A stretch of DNA of 64,000 bases from assembly GCF_009659625.1 (NCBI RefSeq), contig NZ_VOIW01000001.1, positions 1,240,001-1,304,000 of the forward strand. Reading direction: 5' to 3'. The position numbers and the translations under genes are program-made. Positions 43,293-51,905 of the stretch are shown one piece after another (position 1 is the stretch's first letter; each line of letters opens with the position of its first letter). The notes below the pieces were generated by a model. The model saw only the letters and a list, made by a program, of their open reading frames with translations, ran no database searches and was not told the DNA's origin. The stretch comes from Pseudomonas haemolytica (GTDB taxonomy: Bacteria > Pseudomonadota > Gammaproteobacteria > Pseudomonadales > Pseudomonadaceae).

Positions 43293-45167
43293 ATGAGCCA
43301 CCCCTCGCAATTCACCTTGCTGCGCACGCGGCGCTTCTTGCCGTTTTTCATCACCCAGTTGCTGGGCGCGTTCAACGACAACATCTTCAAGCAATCGCTG
43401 ATCCTGGCCATTCTCTACAAGCTCACCATCGACGGTGACCGTTCCATCTGGGTCAACCTGTGCGCCTTGTTGTTTATCCTGCCGTTCTTCCTGTTCTCGG
43501 CGTTGGCCGGGCAATTTGGCGAGAAATTCAACAAGGACGCCTTGATCCGGGCGATCAAGATTGGCGAGATCGTGATCATGGCCGTGGGCGCGGCGGGCTT
43601 CCTGACCAATCATCTGGAACTGATGCTGCTGGCGCTGTTTGCCATGGGCACCCACTCGGCGCTGTTCGGCCCGGTGAAGTACTCGATCATGCCCCAGGCC
43701 CTGCACGACGATGAGTTGGTCGGCGGCAATGGCCTGGTGGAGATGGGCACGTTCCTGGCGATCCTGGCCGGCACCATTGGCGCCGGGATCATGATGTCTT
43801 CCACCCATTACGCGCCGGTGGTGGCGGTGGCGATTGTCGGTGTGGCGGTGCTGGGCTACCTGGCCAGCCGCAGCATTCCGCGCGCGGCGGCTTCTACGCC
43901 GCAACTGCGCCTGGACTGGAATATCTTCACCCAGTCCTGGGCGACGTTGCGGATGGGCCTGGGGCAGACCCCGGCGGTCTCACGTTCGATTGTCGGCAAC
44001 TCGTGGTTCTGGTTTGTCGGTGCGATCTACCTCACGCAAATCCCGGCCTACGCCAAGGAATGGTTGTGCGGCGACGAAACCGTAGTGACCTTGATCCTCA
44101 CCGTGTTCTCCGTGGGCATCGCCCTGGGCTCGATGCTCTGCGAAAAACTCTCCGGGCGTAAGGTCGAAATCGGCCTGGTGCCGTTCGGCTCGTTTGGCCT
44201 GACGGTATTCGGCCTGCTGCTGTGGTGGCACTCCGGGGGCTTGCCGCAGAACGTCCAGGCCAACGACTGGCTCGCGGTGCTCAGCTACGGCCAGGCCTGG
44301 TGGGTGTTGTTCGATATCCTTGGCCTCGGTGTGTTTGGCGGCTTCTATATCGTGCCGCTGTACGCGCTGATCCAGTCGCGCACTGCCGAGAACGAACGGG
44401 CGCGGGTGATCGCGGCCAACAATATCCTCAACGCACTGTTCATGGTGGTCTCGGCCATCGTTTCGATCCTGCTGCTGAGCGTGGCCAAGCTGTCGATCCC
44501 CGAGCTGTTCCTGGTGGTGTCGTTGCTCAACATCGCGGTCAACACCTACATCTTCAAGATCGTCCCCGAGTTCACCATGCGCTTCATGATCTGGCTGCTC
44601 AGCCATTCCATGTACCGTGTCGAGCATCGCAACCTGGAGCAGATTCCCGATGAGGGCGCGGCTTTGCTGGTGTGCAACCACGTGTCGTTTGTCGATGCGT
44701 TGCTGATTGGCGGCGCGGTGCGTCGGCCGATTCGCTTTGTCATGTACTACAAGATCTACCGTTTGCCGGTACTCAACTTTATCTTTCGCACCGCAGGGGC
44801 GATTCCGATTGCCGGGCGCCATGAGGATATCCAGATCTACGAAAAGGCGTTCTCGCGGATTGCCCAGTACCTGCAGGAAGGCGAGTTGGTGTGCATCTTC
44901 CCGGAAGGCAAGTTGACGGCCGATGGCGAGATGAATGAGTTCCGTGGTGGCGTGACGCGGATCCTGGAGGAGACGCCGGTGCCGGTGATCCCGATGGCGC
45001 TGCAGGGGTTGTGGGGGAGTTTCTTCAGTCGCGATCCGCACAAGGGCTTCTTTCATCGGATCTGGTCGCGGGTGGTGTTGGTGGCGGGTGAGCCGATTGG
45101 TGTGGAGGCGGCAACGCCTGTGCAGTTGCAGGCTGTGGTGGGTGGTTTGCGAGGGAGTGCCAGGTAG
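43293..45167 (+). CDS. LplT-type MFS transporter fused to a PlsC-type acyltransferase
   Basis: 624 residues. Residues 1 to about 410 are a 12-TM MFS domain resembling the lysophospholipid flippase LplT (starts LRTRRFLPFFITQLLGAFND). Residues about 430-624 are a PlsC/LPLAT domain with NHVSFVDALL (HxxxxD), GRHEDIQIYEKAF, and the FPEGKLT block. E. coli places flippase (LplT) and acyltransferase (Aas) in two proteins and Aas adds an AMP-binding domain; that third domain is absent here. The likely job is uptake and re-acylation of lysophospholipids at the inner membrane, using acyl-ACP or acyl-CoA made elsewhere. Confidence 0.9.
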   Translation: MSHPSQFTLLRTRRFLPFFITQLLGAFNDNIFKQSLILAILYKLTIDGDRSIWVNLCALLFILPFFLFSALAGQFGEKFNKDALIRAIKIGEIVIMAVGAAGFLTNHLELMLLALFAMGTHSALFGPVKYSIMPQALHDDELVGGNGLVEMGTFLAILAGTIGAGIMMSSTHYAPVVAVAIVGVAVLGYLASRSIPRAAASTPQLRLDWNIFTQSWATLRMGLGQTPAVSRSIVGNSWFWFVGAIYLTQIPAYAKEWLCGDETVVTLILTVFSVGIALGSMLCEKLSGRKVEIGLVPFGSFGLTVFGLLLWWHSGGLPQNVQANDWLAVLSYGQAWWVLFDILGLGVFGGFYIVPLYALIQSRTAENERARVIAANNILNALFMVVSAIVSILLLSVAKLSIPELFLVVSLLNIAVNTYIFKIVPEFTMRFMIWLLSHSMYRVEHRNLEQIPDEGAALLVCNHVSFVDALLIGGAVRRPIRFVMYYKIYRLPVLNFIFRTAGAIPIAGRHEDIQIYEKAFSRIAQYLQEGELVCIFPEGKLTADGEMNEFRGGVTRILEETPVPVIPMALQGLWGSFFSRDPHKGFFHRIWSRVVLVAGEPIGVEAATPVQLQAVVGGLRGSAR

Positions 45168-45191
45168 TTTTTGGCGGGTAGTAAAGGCCCT

Positions 45192-45257
45192 TTCGCGAGC
45201 AAGCCCGCTCCCACATTTGGAATGCATTTCAAATGTGGGAGCGGGCTTGCTCGCGAA
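45192..45257. repeat. Long REP palindrome (GCGGGCTTGC type)
   Basis: A perfect 27-bp stem (45192-45218 with 45231-45257) around a 12-nt loop that is itself nearly symmetrical (GGAATGCATTTC). It lies between the convergent LplT-PlsC and sugE genes and is a plausible bidirectional terminator. Confidence 0.9.
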
Positions 45258-45269
45258 GGGGGTAGTGGA

Positions 45270-45584
45270 TTATGTGCTGATCTTGAGCCCAACCAATCCA
45301 CAAATAATCAACGCCACACTCGCCAACCGAAACAACGCCATGGATTCACCAAACAGTATAATCCCGGCGATCACGGTGCCTACGGCACCCACGCCGGTCC
45401 AGATGGCATAGGCGGTGCCCAGCGGCAGTTCCTTCATGGCCAGCCCCAACAGCCCAAGGCTGACGGCCATGGCGGCAATCGTCAGGGCGGTGGGCAGTGG
45501 CTTGCTGAAACCGTCGGTGTATTTCAAACCGACGGCCCAGCCGACTTCAAACAACCCGGCAAAAAACAGAATGATCCAGGACAT
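45270..45584 (-). CDS. sugE: Guanidinium exporter of the SMR family (SugE/Gdx)
   Basis: 104 residues with four transmembrane helices. The essential Glu of SMR proteins lies in [19 protein letters not shown], and the KYTDGF form is that of the Gdx subtype, which exchanges guanidinium for protons, rather than the EmrE subtype. Its leader carries a guanidine-II riboswitch, which independently supports the substrate. The ATG follows GGGAGG. Confidence 0.95.
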   Translation of the reverse strand: MSWIILFFAGLFEVGWAVGLKYTDGFSKPLPTALTIAAMAVSLGLLGLAMKELPLGTAYAIWTGVGAVGTVIAGIILFGESMALFRLASVALIICGLVGLKIST

Positions 45585-45602
45585 GATGACCTCCCATCAA
45601 TA

Positions 45603-45657
45603 GGCGGGGTCGTCCCCTGATTGAGCGCTTGAGAGCGTCGCGAGGTCGTCCCCGCGA
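45603..45657 (-). promoter_or_regulatory. Guanidine-II (mini-ykkC) riboswitch
   Basis: Read on the minus strand, two short hairpins each present the ACGA form of the ACGR tetraloop: CGCGGGGACGACCTCGCG (45639-45656) and GGGGACGACCCCGCC (about 45603-45617), separated by about 20 nt. This is the full consensus of the guanidine-II class. The second hairpin ends about 20 nt before the sugE start, next to the GGGAGG ribosome site, so translational control is expected: guanidinium stabilises the hairpins and frees the site. Confidence 0.9.
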
Positions 45658-45696
45658 AGCTTGGTAGAGTGCCGAAAATGGATCAGGCGATCAAGG

Positions 45697-46656
45697 TTAC
45701 GGCGCGGCTTCCAAGGCGCGACGGTCTTCCTTCTCGCTCATACGGCGGAAGTAGGTCGACAGCAAGGCCCCGGAAATATTGTGCCAGACACTGAACAACG
45801 CACTGGGCACTGCCGCCAACGGCGAAAAGTGCGCGCTGGCCAACGCAGCGCCCAGCCCTGAGTTCTGCATACCCACTTCCAGGGCCAACGACTTGCGTTG
45901 CGCCAAGGGCAACTTGAACAGGCGCCCGGTGAAGTAGCCCAGCAGGTAACCGAAGCTGTTATGCAACATCACCACCGCCATGATCAGCAGGCCCGACTCG
46001 GCAATCTTGCCTTGGCTTGCGGCAACCACCGCCGCGACGATGATCACAATGCTGACCACCGACACCAGTGGCAGCACGTCCACCGCATGGCGAACCCGAT
46101 CACCCAGCACGCGTTGCGCAACTACGCCGAGCACAATCGGCAGCAGCACCACTTGCAGGATCGACCAGAACAGCTCCATGAACGATACCGGCAGCCAGGC
46201 CGAAGCCAGCAGCCAGATCAGCGCAGGTGTGAGCAGCGGGGCGAGGAGGGTGGTGACGGCGGCAATCGCCACCGACAACGCCAGGTCGCCCCGGGCCAGC
46301 CAGGTCATGACGTTGGAAGACGTGCCGCTTGGGCAACAGCCGACGAGGATCACGCCGACGGCAATTTCCGGCGGCAGTTGGAACGCCTGGCACAGCAACC
46401 ACGCCACGCCGGGCATGATCACGAAATGCGCGACCACGCCCAAAGCCACGCGCCACGGATGGCGAGCGACTTCGGCGAAGTCTTCAAGTTTCAAGGTCAG
46501 CCCCATGCCGAACATCACCAGGCCCAGCAGCGGGACGATGGCACTTTTAAGGCCAATGAACCAGCTGGGTTCGAAGAAGGCCAGCACGGCAAATATCAAC
46601 ACCCAGTAGGCGAAGGTATTGCCGACGAAGCGGCTCAAAGCAGCGAGTGCACGCAT
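45697..46656 (-). CDS. Bile acid:sodium symporter (BASS) family transporter
   Basis: 319 residues with about ten transmembrane segments. Signature motifs are VGCCPSGTSSNVMTWLARGD near residue 110 and EVGMQNSGLGAALA near residue 250, which hold the sodium-binding crossover. Bacterial members move pantoate, thiamine precursors or organic acids; the substrate is undecided. The ATG at 46656 has AAGGAC upstream; the frame remains open to 46872 across REP-like sequence and is not credible there. Confidence 0.9.
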   Translation of the reverse strand: MRALAALSRFVGNTFAYWVLIFAVLAFFEPSWFIGLKSAIVPLLGLVMFGMGLTLKLEDFAEVARHPWRVALGVVAHFVIMPGVAWLLCQAFQLPPEIAVGVILVGCCPSGTSSNVMTWLARGDLALSVAIAAVTTLLAPLLTPALIWLLASAWLPVSFMELFWSILQVVLLPIVLGVVAQRVLGDRVRHAVDVLPLVSVVSIVIIVAAVVAASQGKIAESGLLIMAVVMLHNSFGYLLGYFTGRLFKLPLAQRKSLALEVGMQNSGLGAALASAHFSPLAAVPSALFSVWHNISGALLSTYFRRMSEKEDRRALEAAP

Positions 46657-46700
46657 GGGGATGTCCTTGTTATTAGATTCTAAAGGTGTAAATACAATCC

Positions 46701-46794
46701 AATGTGGGAGCGGGCTTGCTCGCGAAAGCGGTGAATCAGTCACCTGATGTATCGACTGATACACCGCGTTCGCGAGCAAGCCCGCTCCCACATT
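46701..46794. repeat. REPIN-like doublet (GCGGGCTTGC type)
   Basis: AATGTGGGAGCGGGCTTGCT opens at 46701 and its inverted partner closes at 46794, with 26-bp near-perfect arms. It lies between rdgC and the BASS gene, both on the minus strand, and may separate their transcripts. Confidence 0.9.
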
Positions 46795-46810
46795 TTGCTC
46801 TTCACACGGT

Positions 46811-47731
46811 TTAGATGCCCTGTGGCGTCTCTTCACCGCCCAGTGCTTCCACCAACGCCGGCAGGAACTCACCGAAGGTCAGCATCATCAAGGTAAAGCT
46901 GGCATCCAGTTGGCCCAGAGCCTCGTCGCCGCCGTCCTGCTCCGCCTGGTCTTGCAGCAGGTCTTCGAACTTCAGGCGCTTGACGGTCATCTTGTCGTCG
47001 AGCATGAAGGACAGCTTGTCCTGCCACGCCAGGGACAGCTGAGTCACGACCTTGCCGGTGGTCAGGTGCAGCTGGATCTCTTCGCCGGTCAGGTCCTGGC
47101 GTTTGCAGCGCACGATGCCGCCGTCTTCGTGGGTGTCGCGCAGTTCGCATTCGTCGAGGACGAAGAAGTCATCGGCCGGTTTCTGGGTGGTGACCCAGTC
47201 GGTCATGATGGCAGTCGGTGCAGTTTTCACCGTCAGTGGGCGAACGGGCAGGGTGCCGATCACTTCACGCAAGGTCGACAGCAAGTCTTCGGCGCGCTTG
47301 GGGCTGGCCGAGTTGACCAGGATCAGGCCCTGTTTCGGCGCGATGGCGGCAAAGGTCGACGAGCGACGGATAAAGGCACGCGGCAGGAAGGCCTGGATGA
47401 TTTCATCCTTGATCTGGTCGCGCTCCTTCTTATAGACCTTGCGCATCTGCTCGGCTTCGATCTCTTCGACTTTCTCTTTAAGTGCATCACGCACCACGCT
47501 ACCCGGCAGGATGCGTTCTTCCTTGCGCGCGGCGATCAGCAGGAAGTCACCGCTGACGTGAACCAGGGGAGCATCTTCACCTTTACCGAAAGGTGCGACG
47601 AAACCGTAAGTGGTCAACTCCTGGCTTGCACAAGGGCGCGCCAGCTTGGTGGCCATGGCCGCTTCCAACGCCTCGGCATCAACAGGCAGATCTTGGGTCA
47701 GGCGATAGATAAGCAGGTTCTTGAACCACAT
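46811..47731 (-). CDS. rdgC: Recombination-associated protein RdgC
   Basis: 306 residues, the normal RdgC length, starting [14 protein letters not shown] with GAGGAG upstream. RdgC forms a dimeric ring around DNA and limits RecA action. Recognisable conserved segments are [30 protein letters not shown] and the C-terminal [20 protein letters not shown]. The usual partner genes for it are not adjacent here. Confidence 0.97.
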   Translation of the reverse strand: MWFKNLLIYRLTQDLPVDAEALEAAMATKLARPCASQELTTYGFVAPFGKGEDAPLVHVSGDFLLIAARKEERILPGSVVRDALKEKVEEIEAEQMRKVYKKERDQIKDEIIQAFLPRAFIRRSSTFAAIAPKQGLILVNSASPKRAEDLLSTLREVIGTLPVRPLTVKTAPTAIMTDWVTTQKPADDFFVLDECELRDTHEDGGIVRCKRQDLTGEEIQLHLTTGKVVTQLSLAWQDKLSFMLDDKMTVKRLKFEDLLQDQAEQDGGDEALGQLDASFTLMMLTFGEFLPALVEALGGEETPQGI

Positions 47732-47841
47732 GGGGTGAGTTTCTCCTCTATACAAAGGGGGGCATTATTCTCTTGATCACGCCGCAGGCCAACCCTGCCT
47801 AAGCCATTGGAAGGGCTGAAAAAAAAGATTTAAGAAAGTGC

Positions 47842-47870
47842 TTGCCAGACTTAGGGTCGCTCCGTAGAAT
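47842..47870 (+). promoter_or_regulatory. Sigma-70 promoter of tRNA-Val/Asp copy 1
   Basis: TTGCCA at 47842-47847 and TAGAAT at 47865-47870 with a 17-bp spacer, followed by GCGCGCC as in the tRNA-Glu/Gly promoter. Confidence 0.8.
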
Positions 47871-47890
47871 GCGCGCCACACCGAAACGAA

Positions 47891-47966
47891 GGGTGATTAG
47901 CTCAGCTGGGAGAGCATCTGCCTTACAAGCAGAGGGTCGGCGGTTCGATCCCGTCATCACCCACCA
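47891..47966 (+). tRNA. tRNA-Val (TAC), copy 1
   Basis: A 76-nt cloverleaf starting GGGTGATTAGCTCAGCTGGG, anticodon TAC in CCTTACAAG, T-loop GGTTCGATCCC and encoded CCA. Confidence 0.97.
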
Positions 47967-47985
47967 TTCGCTTCATGTGTTACGC

Positions 47986-48062
47986 GCAGCGGTAGTTCAG
48001 TCGGTTAGAATACCGGCCTGTCACGCCGGGGGTCGCGGGTTCGAGTCCCGTCCGCTGCGCCA
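47986..48062 (+). tRNA. tRNA-Asp (GTC), copy 1
   Basis: A 77-nt cloverleaf: acceptor GCAGCGG/CCGCTGC, anticodon GTC in CCTGTCACG, T-loop GGTTCGAGTCC and encoded CCA. It lies 19 bp after tRNA-Val. Confidence 0.97.
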
Positions 48063-48102
48063 TATTCGGTCACCTGGAATGCTGAACGCCAGGTCACCAC
48101 AG

Positions 48103-48130
48103 AAAGCCCGCTTAATCGCGGGCTTTTCTT
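48103..48130 (+). terminator. Terminator after tRNA-Asp copy 1
   Basis: AAAGCCCGC pairs with GCGGGCTTT around a short loop and runs into TTTTCTTTG. Confidence 0.85.
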
Positions 48131-48190
48131 TGTCCGGAATATGGCAAAAAATCGTACATGGAACTTTTTTTAAATAAATTGCATTTAAAT

Positions 48191-48219
48191 CAAGACATTA
48201 CGATTTTTTGGTGTATGAT
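48191..48219 (+). promoter_or_regulatory. Likely promoter of tRNA-Val/Asp copy 2
   Basis: TATGAT at 48214-48219 is a good -10 element before a GCGCCC discriminator. The -35 region (CAAGAC at 48191-48196, 17-bp spacing) is weak. The sequence upstream of copy 2 differs from copy 1, so the duplication did not copy the promoter. Confidence 0.6.
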
Positions 48220-48238
48220 GCGCCCACACCGAAACGAA

Positions 48239-48314
48239 GGGTGATTAGCTCAGCTGGGAGAGCATCTGCCTTACAAGCAGAGGGTCGGCGGTTCGATCCC
48301 GTCATCACCCACCA
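48239..48314 (+). tRNA. tRNA-Val (TAC), copy 2
   Basis: Identical in sequence to the tRNA-Val at 47891, with the same 11-bp leader CACCGAAACGA. Confidence 0.97.
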
Positions 48315-48333
48315 TTCGCTTCATGTGTTACGC

Positions 48334-48410
48334 GCAGCGGTAGTTCAGTCGGTTAGAATACCGGCCTGTCACGCCGGGGGTCGCGGGTTCGAGTCCCGTC
48401 CGCTGCGCCA
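48334..48410 (+). tRNA. tRNA-Asp (GTC), copy 2
   Basis: Identical to the tRNA-Asp at 47986 with the same 19-bp spacer from tRNA-Val. Its 3' end and downstream terminator recur in decayed form at 57040-57143, beyond the kdp locus. Confidence 0.97.
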
Positions 48411-48451
48411 TATTCGGTAACCTGGAACACTGAACGCCAGGTCGCCACAAG

Positions 48452-48480
48452 AAGCCCGCTCATTGAGCGGGCTTTTTTTT
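48452..48480 (+). terminator. Terminator after tRNA-Asp copy 2
   Basis: AAGCCCGCTCA pairs with TGAGCGGGCTT and is followed by a run of T. It also faces the 3' end of the converging kdpE gene, 18 bp away. Confidence 0.9.
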
Positions 48481-48497
48481 GCCTGCGATTCAGGGCG

Positions 48498-49190
48498 CTA
48501 CAGCCCCACCAAGCGGTAACCCACCTGCAATTCGGTGATGAAGTGCTGCGGTTGCGTCGGGTCCTTCTCCAGCTTTTGCCGCAAATGCGCCATGTGCACC
48601 CGCAGGTAGTGGGCGCGGTCGACGTAATCCAGGCCCCACACCTCCAGCAGTAATTGCCGGTGGGTCAGCACCCGGCTCTGGCCGCGGACCATCGCGCAGA
48701 GCAGGCGGTATTCGATAGGGGTCAGGTGCACCGGTTGCCCTTGACGCCACACTTCGTGGGTCGCCAGGTCGGCTTCAATCTCGCCAAACTTCACCTTGCT
48801 GGTCGCTGCCACAGTGCCGGCCTGCCCATGCCTGCGCAGTTGGGCGCGGATGCGTGCAAGCAGCTCGGGCACACCGAACGGCTTGGTCAGGTAATCGTCA
48901 GCACCGGCGTCCAGGGCGGCGACTTTTTCTTCTTCACGGTCACGCGCCGACAGCACCAGGATCGGCACCGCCAGCCAGCCGCGCAGCTCGCTGATCAACT
49001 GCTTGCCATCACCGTCCGGCAGGCCGAGGTCTACGATCACCAGGTCCGGCTGGCGGCTGGCGGCGTGGATCAAGGCGCGTTTGACGCTGTCAGCCTCGAA
49101 CACCTGAAAACCCTCATCCTGCAGGGCAATACCAACGAAGCGGCGGATATTGGCCTCGTCTTCCACGATCAGAATGCGTGCTGTGCTCAT
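48498..49190 (-). CDS. kdpE: KdpE response regulator
   Basis: 230 residues; a receiver domain (LIVEDEANIRR, phospho-Asp in LVIVDLGLPDGDG, Lys in LTKPFGVPEL) and an OmpR-type winged helix ending FITELQVGYRLVGL. It activates the kdp operon under potassium limitation or osmotic stress. The ATG overlaps the kdpD stop by 4 bp (ATGA). The frame is open to 49250 inside kdpD but the start at 49190 matches the family. Confidence 0.96.
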   Translation of the reverse strand: MSTARILIVEDEANIRRFVGIALQDEGFQVFEADSVKRALIHAASRQPDLVIVDLGLPDGDGKQLISELRGWLAVPILVLSARDREEEKVAALDAGADDYLTKPFGVPELLARIRAQLRRHGQAGTVAATSKVKFGEIEADLATHEVWRQGQPVHLTPIEYRLLCAMVRGQSRVLTHRQLLLEVWGLDYVDRAHYLRVHMAHLRQKLEKDPTQPQHFITELQVGYRLVGL

Positions 49191-51838
49191 AGGGCTTCCA
49201 TGCTCGGCGGGGTGCCCGCCGGTAAAGTGATGATGAAATGCATGCCGCACGTGCGGCCGGGGCTGGCTTCGATGCTCCCGCCATGGGCCTCGACGATGCG
49301 CTTGGCCAATGCCAGGCCCAGGCCGATGCCGGCGACAGAGGATTCCTGCTGGCCGCGGGCGAAGGGTTCGAACAGATTGGCCGGTGCGCTGCCAGGGCCG
49401 TTGTCGCTGACTTCCAGCACAAGGCTGTTGGTGATGCAGTGCGCGGCGACCGTCACGGTGGTGCCCGGCGGGGTGTACTTGGCAGCGTTGTCCAGCAGGT
49501 TGACCAGCACTCGCTCGATCAACAGCGCGTCGATGTCCACCAGCGGCAACTGCGGGTCCAGCGTGGTGCGCACAGGGTGACGCGCCAGCGGTTCACGCAA
49601 CTGGCGCAAGGCGCTGCCAACGATTTCTTCCAGCGAGTGCCATTGCCGGTTCAGGCGCACACCGCGCTCTTGCAGGCGGGCCATGTCCAGCAGGTTTTCG
49701 ATCAGTCGCTGCATTGACGTGGCCTGTTCGTGAATGCCATGCAGCAGCTCGTTCAACGGCCCTGGTGGAGCGTGGGGCAGGGCGGTGTCGGCGGCGCCGA
49801 TCAGGGTGGTCAGTGGTGTGCGCAGGTCGTGGGAAATGGCGGCGAGCAAGGTGTTGCGCATTTTTTCGCCCTCCATCTGCACCAGGGTGCTTTGCGCCAC
49901 TTCGACGAAATGCACGCGCTCCAGCGCAATCGCCAGTTGGCTCATGCAGGCCTCCAGCAGGCGCAGCTCCTGCGGGTCGTTCAGGCGTTCGCTCTGGGCC
50001 AGTTCCAGCACCAGCACGCCGCGCACGCGCATCGGCGCCTTGAGTGGCAAGTAACGGCCCTTGGCCGCCGACAAGGTGTCGGTGCCCTGGCCGGCGGCAT
50101 GGCCGTGGTCGTAGCTCCATTGCGCGATGCTGTCGTCGATCGGCAGCCCGCCCGCACCCACGCTGTGCACGCCATCGGCCGCGTCCGGCAGGGCCAGGCC
50201 GACCCGTGCCTCGAACACACCGCTGAAAGTGCGCAGCGCCACTTCACTGATTTGCTCCACGGTCAGCGCGGCCGAGAGGTCGCGAGCCAGCCGTGCCAGG
50301 GAGGTCGCGCGGCGTTCGCGGGCAGCCGCGGTGCGCGCTTCATGGCGCAGGCGGGCAGTGAGTTGCCCGGTGATCAGGGCGATGCCGAGCATCAACGCAA
50401 AGGTGAAAAAGTACTGGGTGTCGGTGACCGTGAATGAATAGCGCGGCGCCACGAAAAAGAAGTCGAAACACAGCACCGCGAGCATTGCCGCCCATACGCC
50501 GGGGCCACGTCCATAGCGCAGGGCCACCAGCACCACGGTGAGCAGAAACAGCATGACCACGTTGGCCAGGTCGAACACCTGCAACAGCAGGGCGGCCACG
50601 GCACTGGCCGCAAAACAGGCCAGGCTGGCCCACAGATAGGCCAGTTTCGCGCCGGCTGCCGGCGCGGGTTTTTCGATGACCGCAGGCTTGCCCGGCAGCA
50701 GCCCGTGGGCAATCACGATCTGATCGATTTGCGGATGGTGCCGGCTGATCCGGTCGCTGACCGACTGGTGCCAGAAGCGCCACGCCTGGCGCGGATGATG
50801 GCCCAGTACGAGGCGGTTGGCGTTATGCTCGCGGGCGCAGGCGGCGAGGGCTTCGGCCACGTCCATGCCCGACAGCGTCGTGGTGTCGGCGCCGAATTCG
50901 CTGGCCAGCGCCAGGGTTTTCATGGCTGTCAGATAACGCTTTGCGCCGCGCCCTTGGTGCGTCGCCACATGCACCACGATCCAGTCTGCTTCGAGCTTCT
51001 GTGCCAGGCGGGCGGCTTCGCGCACCAGGCGTTCATCGCCGGCATCGCCCGCCACACCCACCAGCAGCCGCTCGCGGGCAGGCCACAACGTGCTGATCGA
51101 GCGCTCGCGGCGGTACACGCGCATCTGCGTGTCGACTCGGTCGGCAGTGCGCCGCAGCGCCAGTTCGCGCAACGCCAACAGGTTGCCCTTGCGGAAAAAA
51201 TGCCGCGACGCGCGTTCGGCCTGTGGGCCCAGGTACACCTTGCCCTCCTTGAGGCGTTGCAGCAGGTCGTCGGGTGGGAGGTCGATCACCACCACTTCGT
51301 GGGCGTTATCGAACACATGGTCCGGTACGGTTTCGCGCACGCGAATACCGATGATCCCACTGACGAGGTCATTCAGGCTTTCCAGATGCTGGACGTTGAG
51401 GGTGGTCCACACGTCGATACCGGCACTGAGCAACTCTTCGACGTCTTGCCAGCGTTTGGGGTGGCGGGAGCCCGGCACGTTGCTGTGGGCCAGTTCATCC
51501 ACCAGCACCACGCTCGGGTGCCTGCGCAAGGCGGCGTCGAGGTCGAATTCACTGAGGGCGAATTCACGGTGCAGCAGGGCGGCGCGGGGCAGTTGTTCCA
51601 GGTTATGCAGGCGTTCGGCGGTCTCGGCGCGGCCATGGGTTTCCACCACCCCGGCGAGCACATCCCGGCCGAGGGTGACTTCGCGTTGTGCCGCCGTGAG
51701 CATGGCGCAGGTCTTGCCCACCCCGGCGTTGGAGCCGAAATAGATACGCAATTTGCCGCGCAAGGCGGCTTGTTCTTCCTGCTGGATTCGAGCCAGCAGG
51801 GCGTCGGGGTCGGGGCGTTCGTTGTTTAATGCGGGCAT
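49187..51838 (-). CDS. kdpD: KdpD sensor histidine kinase
   Basis: 883 residues with all KdpD domains: an N-terminal KdpD domain with Walker A (FGSNAGVGKTCAMLTAA) and Walker B-like VVLVDELAHSNVPGSRHPKR; a universal-stress domain near 250-370; four transmembrane helices near 400-500 (DUF4118); a GAF region; H-box AAISHDLRTPLTTLIG; N-box LLDNAAKYTP; G-boxes DNGPG and AGIGLGLALAK. It senses low potassium and phosphorylates KdpE. A 67-bp gap holding a REP hairpin separates it from kdpB, so its expression may partly uncouple from the structural genes. Confidence 0.96.
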   Translation of the reverse strand: MPALNNERPDPDALLARIQQEEQAALRGKLRIYFGSNAGVGKTCAMLTAAQREVTLGRDVLAGVVETHGRAETAERLHNLEQLPRAALLHREFALSEFDLDAALRRHPSVVLVDELAHSNVPGSRHPKRWQDVEELLSAGIDVWTTLNVQHLESLNDLVSGIIGIRVRETVPDHVFDNAHEVVVIDLPPDDLLQRLKEGKVYLGPQAERASRHFFRKGNLLALRELALRRTADRVDTQMRVYRRERSISTLWPARERLLVGVAGDAGDERLVREAARLAQKLEADWIVVHVATHQGRGAKRYLTAMKTLALASEFGADTTTLSGMDVAEALAACAREHNANRLVLGHHPRQAWRFWHQSVSDRISRHHPQIDQIVIAHGLLPGKPAVIEKPAPAAGAKLAYLWASLACFAASAVAALLLQVFDLANVVMLFLLTVVLVALRYGRGPGVWAAMLAVLCFDFFFVAPRYSFTVTDTQYFFTFALMLGIALITGQLTARLRHEARTAAARERRATSLARLARDLSAALTVEQISEVALRTFSGVFEARVGLALPDAADGVHSVGAGGLPIDDSIAQWSYDHGHAAGQGTDTLSAAKGRYLPLKAPMRVRGVLVLELAQSERLNDPQELRLLEACMSQLAIALERVHFVEVAQSTLVQMEGEKMRNTLLAAISHDLRTPLTTLIGAADTALPHAPPGPLNELLHGIHEQATSMQRLIENLLDMARLQERGVRLNRQWHSLEEIVGSALRQLREPLARHPVRTTLDPQLPLVDIDALLIERVLVNLLDNAAKYTPPGTTVTVAAHCITNSLVLEVSDNGPGSAPANLFEPFARGQQESSVAGIGLGLALAKRIVEAHGGSIEASPGRTCGMHFIITLPAGTPPSMEAL

Positions 51839-51864
51839 GTCATTCCATATAGATGCGGTTCAAG

Positions 51865-51892
51865 TGTGGGAGCGAGCAAGCCCGCTCCCACA
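51865..51892. repeat. REP hairpin between kdpB and kdpD
   Basis: TGTGGGAGCG and CGCTCCCACA pair around an 8-nt loop. It is a shortened GCGGGCTTGC-type element inside the operon and may reduce read-through into kdpDE or stabilise the kdpFACB message. Confidence 0.8.
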
Positions 51893-51905
51893 TTGGCTTT
51901 CGGTA

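Noticed and set aside
43980..45227. 415-codon frame antisense to the LplT-PlsC fusion
   Set aside because: His/Arg/Gln-rich shadow, beginning within REP sequence.
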